Below are positions 26,202 to 34,142 of a DNA stretch of 64,000 nt, piece after piece. The first letter of the stretch is position 1, and every line of letters begins with the position of its first letter. The stretch is from NCBI GenBank assembly GCA_963794655.1, contig CAWCEV010000003.1, positions 496,001 through 560,000 of the forward strand. Reading direction: 5' to 3'. This DNA comes from Roseiarcus sp963794655 (GTDB lineage Bacteria > Pseudomonadota > Alphaproteobacteria > Rhizobiales > Beijerinckiaceae). Position numbers and translations under genes: made by a program. The notes below the pieces were generated by a model. The model did no database searches, had not been told where the DNA came from, and saw only the letters and a list, made by a program, of their open reading frames with translations.

Positions 26202-26657
26202 ATGACGCCGGTTTTGACCCATGTCGCCAATTTCTCTGTCGAGGTCGGCGCGCCGATCGCGGTCGGGGAGACCGCGCAAGGCCTGCGGCGCGTTGTGCCG
26301 ATCCTCGGCGGCCTCATTCAGGGCGTGAGGCTCAACGGGACGATCCTCAACGCGGGCGCCGACTATCAGGTCATCGGCCCGGACGGCTTTACCCGGCTCG
26401 AAGCCCGCTATGTCGCCCGCCTCGACGATGGGAGCATGCTCTATATCGAGAACACCGGGGTCCGCTTCGGACCTCCCGAGATCATGGCGCGGATCACCCG
26501 CGGCGAACCCGTCGATCCGGCTCAGGTATATTTCCGCAGCGCGCCGCGCTTTGAGACTGCGGCGCCGAACCATCAATGGCTCACGAAGCCGCTTTTCATT
26601 GCGAGCGGCAGCCGGTTCCCGGATCGCGTCTCCCTTTCGGTGTTTGAGGTCGGCTAG
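26202..26657 (+). CDS. DUF3237 family protein
   Basis: A 151-residue cytoplasmic protein. The phrases RVVPILGGLIQG, LNGTILNAGADYQVI, LEARYVARLDDGSMLYIENTGVR, YFRSAPRFETAAPNHQWLTKPLFIASGSR are the full DUF3237 signature, of unknown function. ATG 26202 is the natural start; the longer reading frame upstream is not domain-like. It stands 200 bases downstream of the molybdopterin oxidoreductase on the same strand, an interval with no other gene, so it is probably separately expressed. Confidence 0.88.
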   Translation: MTPVLTHVANFSVEVGAPIAVGETAQGLRRVVPILGGLIQGVRLNGTILNAGADYQVIGPDGFTRLEARYVARLDDGSMLYIENTGVRFGPPEIMARITRGEPVDPAQVYFRSAPRFETAAPNHQWLTKPLFIASGSRFPDRVSLSVFEVG

Positions 26658-26698
26658 AACTCGCTGGGTTGAGAGCGAACTCGGAGCCGTGCTCCCCC

Positions 26699-27436
26699 TC
26701 AGAGCTCCCGGATCTTCGCCGCCGCAGACAAGAATGCGGCCCGGGAATCCGGCAAGGCCGCGCCGCTCGCCGCAAACAGGTCGCGGGCGAGAAAAAAACC
26801 GGTCAGGCGGAACCCGTCGGCGATTTCGCCCGCGCTCGGCTGCGCCTCGAGACGCGCGCCTTCGCGCAGGAACGCGGGCAGCGGCAGCAGGCGGTCGCGC
26901 CACGGCGCCCCGGCTTCGGCGCTGACCGCCCGCCCGGTCCGCGGCGAGACATAGGCGAGGCCCTCGGTCGCGCCCGTGGCCGCGCAGCGAGTGAGATCCA
27001 GCCGAAACCCGCATTCGGCCAGGATCTTCGCCTCGAACCGCGCAACGAGCGCCGGGGCGAGCGCGCCGTCGTCGAGAGCGTCGGCGATGAGGCTCAGCGT
27101 ATCGTAAATCCCCTCGTGGGGATCGCGCTCGGGCAGAATCCGGACCAACTGGCCGAGATAATTGAGCCCCGCGAGCGCGAGCGCGCTGGTCATCAGCCGT
27201 CCCGCCCGCAACGACAGGGGTTCGACGGCGTAGGAGCCCAAATGCTCGTCGAGCCGCGCACGCCAGACGAGGCCAATGGTGTTGCCGGGCTGCAAAGTCG
27301 CGCCGAACCGCGGCGACCGGCCGCCGCGAACGAGCCCGAGATGACGGCCATGCGCCTGGGTCATCGCCTCGACGATCGCCGATTGCTCGCCGTGCCTGCG
27401 AACGCCGATAATGAGCCCTTCGTCACGCCACTCCAT
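26699..27436 (-). CDS. recO: DNA repair protein RecO
   Basis: 245 residues. RecO anneals complementary strands and loads RecA with RecR during recombinational gap repair. The N-terminal OB-fold strand pattern MEWRDEGLIIGVRRHGEQSAIVEAMT and GLVRGGRS, followed by an alpha-helical domain with RFEAKILAECGFRLDLTRCAATGAT (the family-specific F-E-x-x-L-L-x-x-x-G-F/Y), identify it. The C-terminal part (FRLTGFFLARDLFAA) is as in alphaproteobacterial RecO. Intact and of normal length. Confidence 0.95.
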   Translation of the reverse strand: MEWRDEGLIIGVRRHGEQSAIVEAMTQAHGRHLGLVRGGRSPRFGATLQPGNTIGLVWRARLDEHLGSYAVEPLSLRAGRLMTSALALAGLNYLGQLVRILPERDPHEGIYDTLSLIADALDDGALAPALVARFEAKILAECGFRLDLTRCAATGATEGLAYVSPRTGRAVSAEAGAPWRDRLLPLPAFLREGARLEAQPSAGEIADGFRLTGFFLARDLFAASGAALPDSRAAFLSAAAKIREL

Positions 27437-27571
27437 GCCGAGGCGCCTCTACGCAGGGCCAAGGATCGGAGCCGCGAGGGCCGGAAGCGGGTTGGTCGAC
27501 GTCACGGTCGCAGCCTTTCCGGTTGCGAAGCGGAAATGCAAGCCAAATCCGAACTAGCAGCCGCGCGCCGC

Positions 27572-27830
27572 CTATTCCTTGCCCATGACCGCGAGCACCT
27601 GCTCGAGCGGCGCGGGCGAGGCGCGGAAGGAGCCCGAATATGGACCGCTGAGGTCGAGGATCAGGTAGATCGCGCTGGCGACCGCGACGGCGCCAAAACG
27701 CCCCGACGACGATCGACATCGGATTGCCCTTCGACATCAAGCCGTAGCCGACGAATAGAAAGATCGCCCACGCGACCACCATCAGAATGAGCGGGTAGGA
27801 AAGCTCCGCGTCCCAGGCTCGCCTGCGCAG
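27572..27830 (-). pseudogene. DUF4239-like gene remnant (5' truncated, frameshifted)
   Basis: Read leftward, one frame gives ELSYPLILMVVAWAIFLF followed by VGYGLMSKGNPMSIVVGAF, which is the penultimate helix of DUF4239 proteins. The next frame gives GAVAVASAIYLILDL and SGPYSGSFRASPAPLEQVL, ending AVMGKE and a stop at 27572. The shift is a TTTT run at about 27696-27700 where TTT would keep the frame. The N-terminal two-thirds is missing; its place is taken by the 3' end of the glycosyltransferase, whose last ten codons overlap the remnant. The sequence differs from the intact DUF4239 gene at 12665, so it is not a recent duplicate. Confidence 0.78.
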
Positions 27831-28903
27831 GCGTCGATGAAATCGTCCATCTGCCGCGCGATTGTGCGGATGTCGAACAGCGCTTTGACCCGCTCGCGTC
27901 CGGCGCTGGCAAGATCGGCGCGCCGATCGGGCGCGTCCATGAGCGCTCCCAGCGCTGCCACAAGCCCGCCGGCGTCGTTCGGGTCGAGCGTGATCGCGCA
28001 TGGGCCGCAGACCTCGGCGAGGCCGCCAAGTCCCGACGCGATCAGCGCCGCGCCGCTCGCTAACGCCTCGAGTGCGGTGCGGCCGAACGGCTCGGGCGTT
28101 CTGGTCAGCGCCATGCCGATTGCGGCCCTTTCCCACGCCGCTTTGACCTCGGCGTGCGGAAGATTCGTATCGATCCGGATACGGCCGCGGGACGCTTCCG
28201 CCGCGTCGCGGAGCGCCCGGACGGTTTCGGGCTCCCGGCCGATCGCCGAGAGGATGAATCGGGCGCTCCAGCCGGGCCGATCCTTGAGCGCGCTTGCGAT
28301 CGCCGCCATCGCCTCGAGGTGGCCCTTGTCGGCGAGCGCGCGGCCGACGCTGAGGATCGTCGGATCCTTGGGTTCGGTCGCCGACCAGGCCCGCATGTCG
28401 AGCCCGTTTGGAATCGCACGCATCGGCGCGCGGGCGAAGGGAAAATTGGCCCGGAAGCGAGCGAGCGCGTCCTCGCTGACGAACGCGAGGCCAGCGAGCG
28501 GCGCAAGCTTGATCCGCGCGGCGGCGACGCCGGCGGCCCCGCGCGGCGCGGTCTCATAGGCGTGGCTGTGCAGGATAACGCGCGCGCCCGAGGTGGCTGC
28601 GATCAGGGCGGCGGCGGGAAGATGGTTCTCGACCACCGCGACGTCGATCCCGCGCCGTTTGAGAAGCCGGGCGACTGCCAAGGCCTTGCCGACGTTTCCG
28701 CCCAGCGACACGTCAGGAATGGTCGCGATCTCGACGCCCTCGAACGGTTCGTCCACCGGAGGACAGGCGACCAGGGTCGAGCTTGCATAGCGGCTATAAA
28801 GGACGAGATCGCGGACGCAGAGCTCGACCGACGACGCGAGACGAGGCCCGAAATGCGCGTTGCGCAACAGGACATAGGCGATCTTCGGGTTACGCGCGAT
28901 CAT
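27782..28903 (-). CDS. Glycosyltransferase family 4-type (GT-B fold)
   Basis: A 373-residue cytoplasmic or membrane-associated GT-B enzyme. The N-terminal half includes VVENHLPAAALIAATSGARVILHSHAYE and AFVSEDALARFRANFP; the C-terminal half has MRAIPNGLDMRAW, the strand ILSVGRALADKGHLEA and RTPEPFGRTALEALASGAALIASGLGGLAEVCG, where the E-P-F-G-x-x-x-x-E-A-x-A motif binds the nucleotide sugar. ATG 28903 (MIARNPKIAY) is preferred to far-upstream codons that overlap moaC. The last residues (TRSFPTRSF) derive from overlap with the DUF4239 remnant, so the native C-terminus was probably replaced by a deletion. Confidence 0.87.
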   Translation of the reverse strand: MIARNPKIAYVLLRNAHFGPRLASSVELCVRDLVLYSRYASSTLVACPPVDEPFEGVEIATIPDVSLGGNVGKALAVARLLKRRGIDVAVVENHLPAAALIAATSGARVILHSHAYETAPRGAAGVAAARIKLAPLAGLAFVSEDALARFRANFPFARAPMRAIPNGLDMRAWSATEPKDPTILSVGRALADKGHLEAMAAIASALKDRPGWSARFILSAIGREPETVRALRDAAEASRGRIRIDTNLPHAEVKAAWERAAIGMALTRTPEPFGRTALEALASGAALIASGLGGLAEVCGPCAITLDPNDAGGLVAALGALMDAPDRRADLASAGRERVKALFDIRTIARQMDDFIDACAGEPGTRSFPTRSF

Positions 28904-29072
28904 CGCAAGCTCAGATGTCCAGCCCGCCGCGCGGCGGGCCAGGGGCGTCCTTATATTGCGAGGGGCGGTCAGGACAACGGCGGGCCGCGATTGCGGGCCA
29001 GCGCCAATTTTGCTTGGAAGGGGGCGGCCGGCCGGCGGTTCCCGCCCAAAAGAAACGCCCCGGCCTAAGCCA

Positions 29073-29606
29073 ATGAGCGAAAGACGCGAACCGATGGCCC
29101 GATCCGCCGACGACACCAAACCGCTGACCCATATCGGCGCCCAGGGCGAGGCGCGGATGGTCGATGTCTCGGACAAGGAGGCGACCAACCGGGTCGCGAT
29201 CGCCGAGGGACGGGTGCGCATGGCGGCTTCGACACTGGCCGCGATCATGGCGGGCGACGCCAAGAAGGGCGACGTCATCGGCGCGGCGCGCATCGCCGGG
29301 ATAATGGCGGCCAAGAAGACCGCGGACCTCATCCCCCTCTGCCATCCCTTGAGCCTCAGCAAGGTTCTCGTCGACATCGCGCCGGACCCCGCGCTGCCCG
29401 GCCTTACGGTGCGGGCCGAGGCGCGATGCATTGGGCCGACCGGCGTCGAGATGGAGGCGCTCACCGCGGTCTCGGTCGCCTGTCTCACCATCTATGACAT
29501 GGCCAAGGCGATCGACCGCGGCATGAGCGTCGAAGAGGTGCGACTGATCGAGAAGCGGGGCGGCAAATCGGGCGAATGGCGAGCCGCGAAGGAGAAGCGC
29601 CGATGA
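29073..29606 (+). CDS. moaC: Cyclic pyranopterin monophosphate synthase
   Basis: 177 residues (or 170 from Met at 29094). MoaC, together with MoaA, makes cyclic pyranopterin monophosphate in molybdenum cofactor synthesis (EC 4.6.1.17). Motifs: EARMVDVSDKEATNRVAIA at the start, KKTADLIPLCHPLSLSKV with the conserved histidine, GVEMEALTAVSVACLTIYDMAKAIDRGM, and IEKRGGKSG near the end. The stop overlaps the moeA start by four bases. The product pathway also serves the molybdopterin oxidoreductase encoded 4 kb upstream. Confidence 0.96.
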   Translation: MSERREPMARSADDTKPLTHIGAQGEARMVDVSDKEATNRVAIAEGRVRMAASTLAAIMAGDAKKGDVIGAARIAGIMAAKKTADLIPLCHPLSLSKVLVDIAPDPALPGLTVRAEARCIGPTGVEMEALTAVSVACLTIYDMAKAIDRGMSVEEVRLIEKRGGKSGEWRAAKEKRR

Positions 29607-30838
29607 ACGCGAGCGCGATGATCACGGTCGAGGAGGCGCTGGCCCGCGTGCTGGCCTCCGCGGAGACGCCGCTCGGGGAGGAAAAGGTCGCGCTCGACGA
29701 GGCTTACGGCCGGGTGCTTGCTCGTGACATCGCGGCGTTGAGGACCCAGCCGCCGTTCGCGAATTCGGCCATGGACGGCTACGCGGTGCGGGCAGCCGAC
29801 ACGGGCCCGGCAGCCTCGATCCTGACGGTGATCGGCGAGTCGGCGGCAGGCCATCCGTTCGAGGGCGCGGTCGGCCCGGGCGAGGCGGTTCGCATCTTCA
29901 CCGGCGCGCCGATGCCCGAAGGCGCCGACGCCATCGTCATTCAAGAGGATGTGCGCCGCGACGGCGAGCGGATCGCCCTCGCCGCCGCTGCGCTCCCGGG
30001 CGAGAACCTGCGTGAGGCGGGCATGGACTTTCGCGATGGCGAAGCGCTGATCGCCGCCGGGCGCCGTCTCACGTTGCGCGACGTCGCCCTCGCGGCGTCG
30101 GCCAACCATACGCATATTCCGGTGCGCCGGCGCGCACGGGTCGCGATCCTGGCGACCGGCGACGAGCTGGTTTCCCCCGGCGGGACGCTCGGCCCGGCGC
30201 AGATCATCGCGTCGAACAATTACGCCGTCGCCGGCCTCGTCGAGGCGACCGGCGCGACCGCGATCGACCTGGGGATCGCGGTTGATGCGCTCGAGGCGCT
30301 GAGCGACGCCGTGAGCCGCGCGCGCGACGCCAAGGCCGACGTGCTGGTGACGCTGGGCGGCGCGTCGGTCGGCGATTACGACCTCGTGCAGCAGGCGCTC
30401 ACCGCCGAGGGGATGGAGCTCGGCTTCTGGCGGATCGCAATGCGTCCCGGCAAGCCCCTGATGCACGGACGGATCGGCGCGATGCGCGTCCTCGGCCTGC
30501 CCGGCAACCCGACGTCGTCGACGGTGTGCGCGGTGCTGTTCCTGCGTCCGCTACTACGCGCCCTGCACGGCGAAAGAGATCCGGGTGCCGACCCGAGCCA
30601 GGCCGCAAACCTCGCGATCGACCTTCCGGCCAACGGGCCGCGCCAGGACTATATGCGCGCCGCGCTTGCCCGCGGCCCCAACGGGGTTCTGGTCGCGACC
30701 CCGGCCGCGAACCAGGACTCCTCACTGGTGAAAACGATGGCCCGCGCCGATGGCCTCATTGTGCGGCCGGTGCGCGCGGGGCCCGCGAAGGCCGGCGACG
30801 CATGCCGGGTTATTCCCTTCGATGGCCTGGGGATCTAG
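29603..30838 (+). CDS. moeA: Molybdopterin molybdenumtransferase MoeA
   Basis: 411 residues. Inserts molybdate into adenylylated molybdopterin (EC 2.10.1.1). Recognised by ALDEAYGRVLARDI and FANSAMDGYAVRAAD near the N-terminus, IFTGAPMPEGADAIVIQE (about 100-118), the MoCF domain VAILATGDELVSPGG and ASNNYAVAGLVEATGATAIDLGI, then DVLVTLGGASVGDYD and MRPGKPLMHGRI and GLPGNPTSSTVCAVLF. Domain order and length are normal. ATG 29603 overlaps moaC by four bases. A five-unit purine-rich repeat starts one base after its stop codon. Confidence 0.96.
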   Translation: MNASAMITVEEALARVLASAETPLGEEKVALDEAYGRVLARDIAALRTQPPFANSAMDGYAVRAADTGPAASILTVIGESAAGHPFEGAVGPGEAVRIFTGAPMPEGADAIVIQEDVRRDGERIALAAAALPGENLREAGMDFRDGEALIAAGRRLTLRDVALAASANHTHIPVRRRARVAILATGDELVSPGGTLGPAQIIASNNYAVAGLVEATGATAIDLGIAVDALEALSDAVSRARDAKADVLVTLGGASVGDYDLVQQALTAEGMELGFWRIAMRPGKPLMHGRIGAMRVLGLPGNPTSSTVCAVLFLRPLLRALHGERDPGADPSQAANLAIDLPANGPRQDYMRAALARGPNGVLVATPAANQDSSLVKTMARADGLIVRPVRAGPAKAGDACRVIPFDGLGI

Positions 30839-30945
30839 GGAAGCAAAGCAAAGGCTTTGGAAGGAAAGCAAAAGGGAAAACGGAAGGAAAACCTAGGCGG
30901 GCCGGAAGGAAAGCAAAAACGGTTGGAAGGAAAGGAAAGACCTGG
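30839..30945 (+). repeat. Five-unit purine-rich repeat element, copy 1
   Basis: Five units resembling GGAAGGAAAGCAAA begin at 30839, 30859, 30882, 30904 and 30925, giving spacings of 20, 23, 22 and 21 bases. The strand is nearly all purine in each 14-base core, with variable linkers of 6-9 bases. It starts directly at the end of moeA. The same spacing series is seen at 46966-47064 (minus strand) and 60439-60546. The spacings are not multiples of three, so it is not a coding repeat. Confidence 0.9.
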
Positions 30946-31034
30946 ACCGCCGGCTTGTGAGGCCGCTGGGCAGGGCCGTTGCCGGTCCCGAAGGTCGACG
31001 TTTGCGCGCTGTGTTTTTCGTGCTAGGCGGACGC

Positions 31035-31166
31035 ATGGCTTCCCGCCGCCCCGACAAGACCGCCAAGCCGCTCCTCACCATGCACGACTGGGAGGCGAAG
31101 CATTACGTGCTGGCGGCGGTGATCATCCTCGTCGTGATGGGCCTCTTCGCCTACAGCTGGTCCTGA
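31035..31166 (+). CDS. Small single-helix membrane protein
   Basis: A 43-residue reading frame, MASRRPDKTAKPLLTMHDW followed by a membrane helix (VLAAVIILVVMGLFAYSW). The basic N-terminus should remain in the cytoplasm. It ends 27 bases before a strong rho-independent terminator, which supports that the stretch is transcribed on the plus strand. Function unknown. Confidence 0.55.
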   Translation: MASRRPDKTAKPLLTMHDWEAKHYVLAAVIILVVMGLFAYSWS

Positions 31167-31192
31167 GGCGCCCCGCTCCGGAAAAGACCAAC

Positions 31193-31221
31193 AAAAAAGC
31201 CGCCCGGAGGCGGCCTTTTCT
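31193..31221. terminator. Bidirectional rho-independent terminator
   Basis: AAAAAA, then stem GCCGCC (31199-31204), loop CGGA, stem GGCGGC (31209-31214), then CTTTTCTTC. The T-run on the plus strand serves the small membrane protein and perhaps the moaC-moeA transcript; the A-run gives a T-run on the minus strand for the PEP-CTERM gene that ends at 31244. Confidence 0.85.
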
Positions 31222-31243
31222 TCGATTTGCGTGTCCCTGGCGC

Positions 31244-31845
31244 TTATGCGGCAGCGATCGTCGCGCGCTTGCGATAGGCAAGGAAGCCGAGTCCGGCGAA
31301 GCCGAGCGCCATCATCGCCCAGGTCGAGGGCTCGGGGACGCCGGACACGTCGACGGCCAGGACGCCATCCCATGAGTACGTGTACGTTCCGGGCGTGATG
31401 CCAAGCTTGGCCAGCGTCGTGTTGTTGAACGTCGCGGTGCTCGAGAGGGATGTGCCACTCACATAGCCTACCGGGACGAATATGAAAAAGGTCCCGGTTG
31501 AGTCCCCCACGCCGAATTGGTCTCCCGAACCACTGTCTGCAATAGTTTCGGCGCCCGATCCCATCGAGGTCGGGCCGCTGGCGCCGTGTAGAGATCGACA
31601 CCGCCTGTTCCTCCGGTAATGACCTCGGCGGCGTCAGGCCATATGATTCCGTTCGTCCCGAGTGGTCCTGAGCTAAACAAAGTCAGGCCGCTCAGGTCGA
31701 TCGAGCCGCTTCCGGTCATCACGACATTAGGGCCGACCTGTTTAATCGTGATCGTGGCGGCGGGTTCTATCACAGCCGCTTGCGCCTGCCCGCCAAAAAC
31801 CACTCCCACAGCCACCGCCGCCAACGAGAAAAGATGCTTCCTCAT
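31244..31845 (-). pseudogene. PEP-CTERM sorting-domain protein, frameshifted
   Basis: Frame 1 from ATG 31845 gives a signal peptide (MRKHLFSLAAVAVGVVFGG) and ITIKQVGPNVVMTGSGSIDLSGL, continuing to GGVDLYTA near 31586. The next frame carries SGPTSMGSGAETIADSG to the C-terminal VPEPSTWAMMALGFAGLGFL and AYRKRATIAA, a PEP-CTERM anchor: proline-glutamate-proline, membrane helix, basic tail. Losing one G (GCGGCC reduced to GCGCC at about 31581-31585) explains the shift. Restored, it is about 200 residues, secreted and sorted by an exosortase/archaeosortase-type system; none is in the window. A sequencing error is possible. Confidence 0.82.
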
Positions 31846-32051
31846 CCCAAGACCCTTTCCAAGATCGATGGAGACCCCCAGAAGACAAACCCTTACGCTT
31901 GAGAGCAACTATATTGATCGGTTGTGACATGATCATTACCGTTCCGTAATGTGGTGTCAATCTCATTTCCGCTAACCCCGCCCGCCTGGGAGTCTGGAGC
32001 TTCGCCGCCGATTGTGGCAAAGCGCCTTCGCCTCCAGCGCCGAGTTCCAGA

Positions 32052-32918
32052 TTGCCCGCCTCCAAGCCTGACGATGCCCTCCTCCGCCGCATCGCCGACG
32101 CGCTCGACCGGCTTGCGCCCGCGCGCGGGTCCGCGCCCGATTTCGACGCGGCAGAAGCGTTCGTCTGGCGCGCCGACAGCGGCGCGCTGGCGCCGGTTCA
32201 GCGCGTCAATCGCGTCGACATCTCGCTTCTGCGCGGCGTCGACCGGGTGCGCGACCTCCTGGTCGAGAACACCCGCCGATTCGCCCGCGCGCTTCCGGCC
32301 AACAATGCGCTCTTGTGGGGCGCGCGCGGCATGGGCAAGTCGTCGCTGGTCAAGGCGGCGCATGCAGCGATCAACCGCGAGAAGGACGTCGCCGGCCGTC
32401 TCAAGCTGGTGGAGATCCATCGCGAAGACATCGAGGGCCTGCCGACGTTGATGACGCTGCTGCGCGAGGCGCCCTATCGCTTCATCGTCTTCTGCGACGA
32501 TCTCTCGTTCGACGCGGGCGACACGTCCTATAAGTCGCTTAAAGCCGCGCTCGAGGGCGGCGTCGAAGGCCGCCCCGGCAACGTGCTCTTCTACGCGACC
32601 TCGAACCGGCGCCATCTCATGCCGCGCGAGATGATGGAGAACGAACGATCGAGCGCGATCAATCCGGGCGAGACGGTCGAGGAGAAGGTGTCGCTCTCCG
32701 ACCGCTTCGGCCTCTGGCTCGGTTTCCATCATTGCAGCCAGGACGACTATCTCGCCATGGTGCACGGCTACGCGAAGCACTACCGCCTCGACCCGCCGCG
32801 CGACGCGCTCGAGGCGGAGGCGCTCGAATGGGCGACGACGCGCGGCTCCCGCTCCGGCCGCACGGCGTGGCAGTTCATCCAGGATCTCGCGGGCCGGCTC
32901 GGAAAGCCGCTCGACTGA
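32052..32918 (+). CDS. DUF815 family ATP-binding protein
   Basis: A 288-residue AAA-like ATPase. Walker A is ALLWGARGMGKSSLVKA near 87-103, Walker B is RFIVFCDDLSFD near 143-154, and FYATSNRRHLMPREMMENE near 180-198 is the sensor-1 segment; LSDRFGLWLGFHHCSQDDYL follows. This is the DUF815 family, common in alphaproteobacteria and of unknown role. The start is a TTG at 32052 with only a weak upstream ribosome-binding site; the first well-conserved residues (LLRRIADALDRLAP) come right after it. The gene stands alone. Confidence 0.88.
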   Translation: MPASKPDDALLRRIADALDRLAPARGSAPDFDAAEAFVWRADSGALAPVQRVNRVDISLLRGVDRVRDLLVENTRRFARALPANNALLWGARGMGKSSLVKAAHAAINREKDVAGRLKLVEIHREDIEGLPTLMTLLREAPYRFIVFCDDLSFDAGDTSYKSLKAALEGGVEGRPGNVLFYATSNRRHLMPREMMENERSSAINPGETVEEKVSLSDRFGLWLGFHHCSQDDYLAMVHGYAKHYRLDPPRDALEAEALEWATTRGSRSGRTAWQFIQDLAGRLGKPLD

Positions 32919-33015
32919 CGGGGCCTCGCGCGTGTTCCGCTGCGGAAAGCTTTGGCCTCCTTCAAAGCACCCAAGTCGCGTTCCACGGGAAGCGCCTCAA
33001 GCCCTCGGAGCGGCG

Positions 33016-34101
33016 ATGACGCCAGCACGCCTTATGAAAGCGGCGCTCGCCGCGATGTTCTCCCTGTCGCTCACGCTCTCGGCAAAGGCGGCGGCTGTCG
33101 GCGAGCGCCATCTCGTCGCGCATGAGGCCTCGGCGGCCCTGCGCAACGCCTCGCACAGCGACGAGCTGCGAGTGACGATCTGGTATCCGGCCGCACCCGG
33201 CGCGGCCGAGGCGCCGCTCGACGTCGGTCCTCCCGGCAAGCCGCTCTTCACGGCTGGCGCGGCGGCGCCCAAGGCGGAGTTCGAGGACGGGAAGCCACGT
33301 CCCGTGATCCTGCTCTCGCATGGCTTCGGCGGATCGGCCCGCATCATGGGCTGGTTCGGAACCGCGCTCGCGCGGCATGGCTATGTGGTGATCGCCGTCG
33401 ATCACCCAGGCAACAACGGGCGCGACCCGATGACGGTCGCAGGCGCAGTCCTTTCCTGGGAGAGGCCGGGCGATCTCAGGACGGCGCTCGACGCGGCGAA
33501 GGCCGATAGTGCGATCGGCCCGCATCTCGATCTCGACCGGCTTGGCGCGGCGGGTTTTTCCGCCGGGGGGTTCACGACCCTTGTGGAAGGCGGCGCGCGC
33601 GTCGACTTCGGCCGCTTTCTCAAATTCTGCGACGCGCACCCCGACGACGGGGTTTGCGCGCCCCAGAAGGAGTTCCAGTTCTCGCGCGCCGACGCGGCGG
33701 CGCTGTTCGCCAAGCCGGAAGGCGCCGCCGCGCTCGATCACGCCAAGGACGATCTCAGCATCCCGGGCGTCAAGGCGGCCTTCGCCATAGCTCCGGCCCT
33801 CGTTCAAAGCCTCGATCCGGAAAGCCTGAAGGCAATTCGGGCTCCGGTCGCGATCGTCCTCGGCGACGCCGACAGGGTCGCGCCCCCGGCGACGAACGGC
33901 GAAGTCGCCGCAGCGCTCATCCCCGGCGCGAAGCTGACCGTCCTGCCCCGCGTCGGCCACTACGACTTCCTCGCCGAATGCACGCCGGCGGGAGACGCCT
34001 TCGTGCCGGTCTGCCCGACCGATGCGCCGCGCCCGGCCACTCACAAGGCGGCAATCGACGCCGCGCTCGCCCTATTTGGCGCGACGCTCGGCGGCGGATA
34101 G
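33016..34101 (+). CDS. Secreted alpha/beta hydrolase (dienelactone hydrolase/PAF-acetylhydrolase-like)
   Basis: A 361-residue precursor with signal peptide (LMKAALAAMFSLSLTLSAKA). The hydrolase core has an oxyanion-hole phrase ILLSHGFGGSARIMGWFG near 98-115, the nucleophile elbow AAGFSAGGFT near 178-187 (Ser in G-F-S-A-G), a probable catalytic Asp in VLGDADRVAPP and a His in VGHYDFLAEC. The opening HLVAHEASAALRNASHSDELRVTIWYPA is as in predicted periplasmic dienelactone-hydrolase-like proteins. Substrate unknown. Four cysteines in the mature part may form disulfides. Confidence 0.85.
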   Translation: MTPARLMKAALAAMFSLSLTLSAKAAAVGERHLVAHEASAALRNASHSDELRVTIWYPAAPGAAEAPLDVGPPGKPLFTAGAAAPKAEFEDGKPRPVILLSHGFGGSARIMGWFGTALARHGYVVIAVDHPGNNGRDPMTVAGAVLSWERPGDLRTALDAAKADSAIGPHLDLDRLGAAGFSAGGFTTLVEGGARVDFGRFLKFCDAHPDDGVCAPQKEFQFSRADAAALFAKPEGAAALDHAKDDLSIPGVKAAFAIAPALVQSLDPESLKAIRAPVAIVLGDADRVAPPATNGEVAAALIPGAKLTVLPRVGHYDFLAECTPAGDAFVPVCPTDAPRPATHKAAIDAALALFGATLGGG

Positions 34102-34142
34102 CTCAGGCGCGAAATGTTCCGATGTCATCCTCGACGGCGGCT

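Noticed and set aside
30857..31375. Lysine-rich open frame through the purine-rich repeat (repeated GRKAK)
   Set aside because: The unit spacings are 20, 23, 22 and 21 bases, so the frame of the motif changes from unit to unit, and the other copies do not give the same peptide. The signal is in the DNA, not in a protein.
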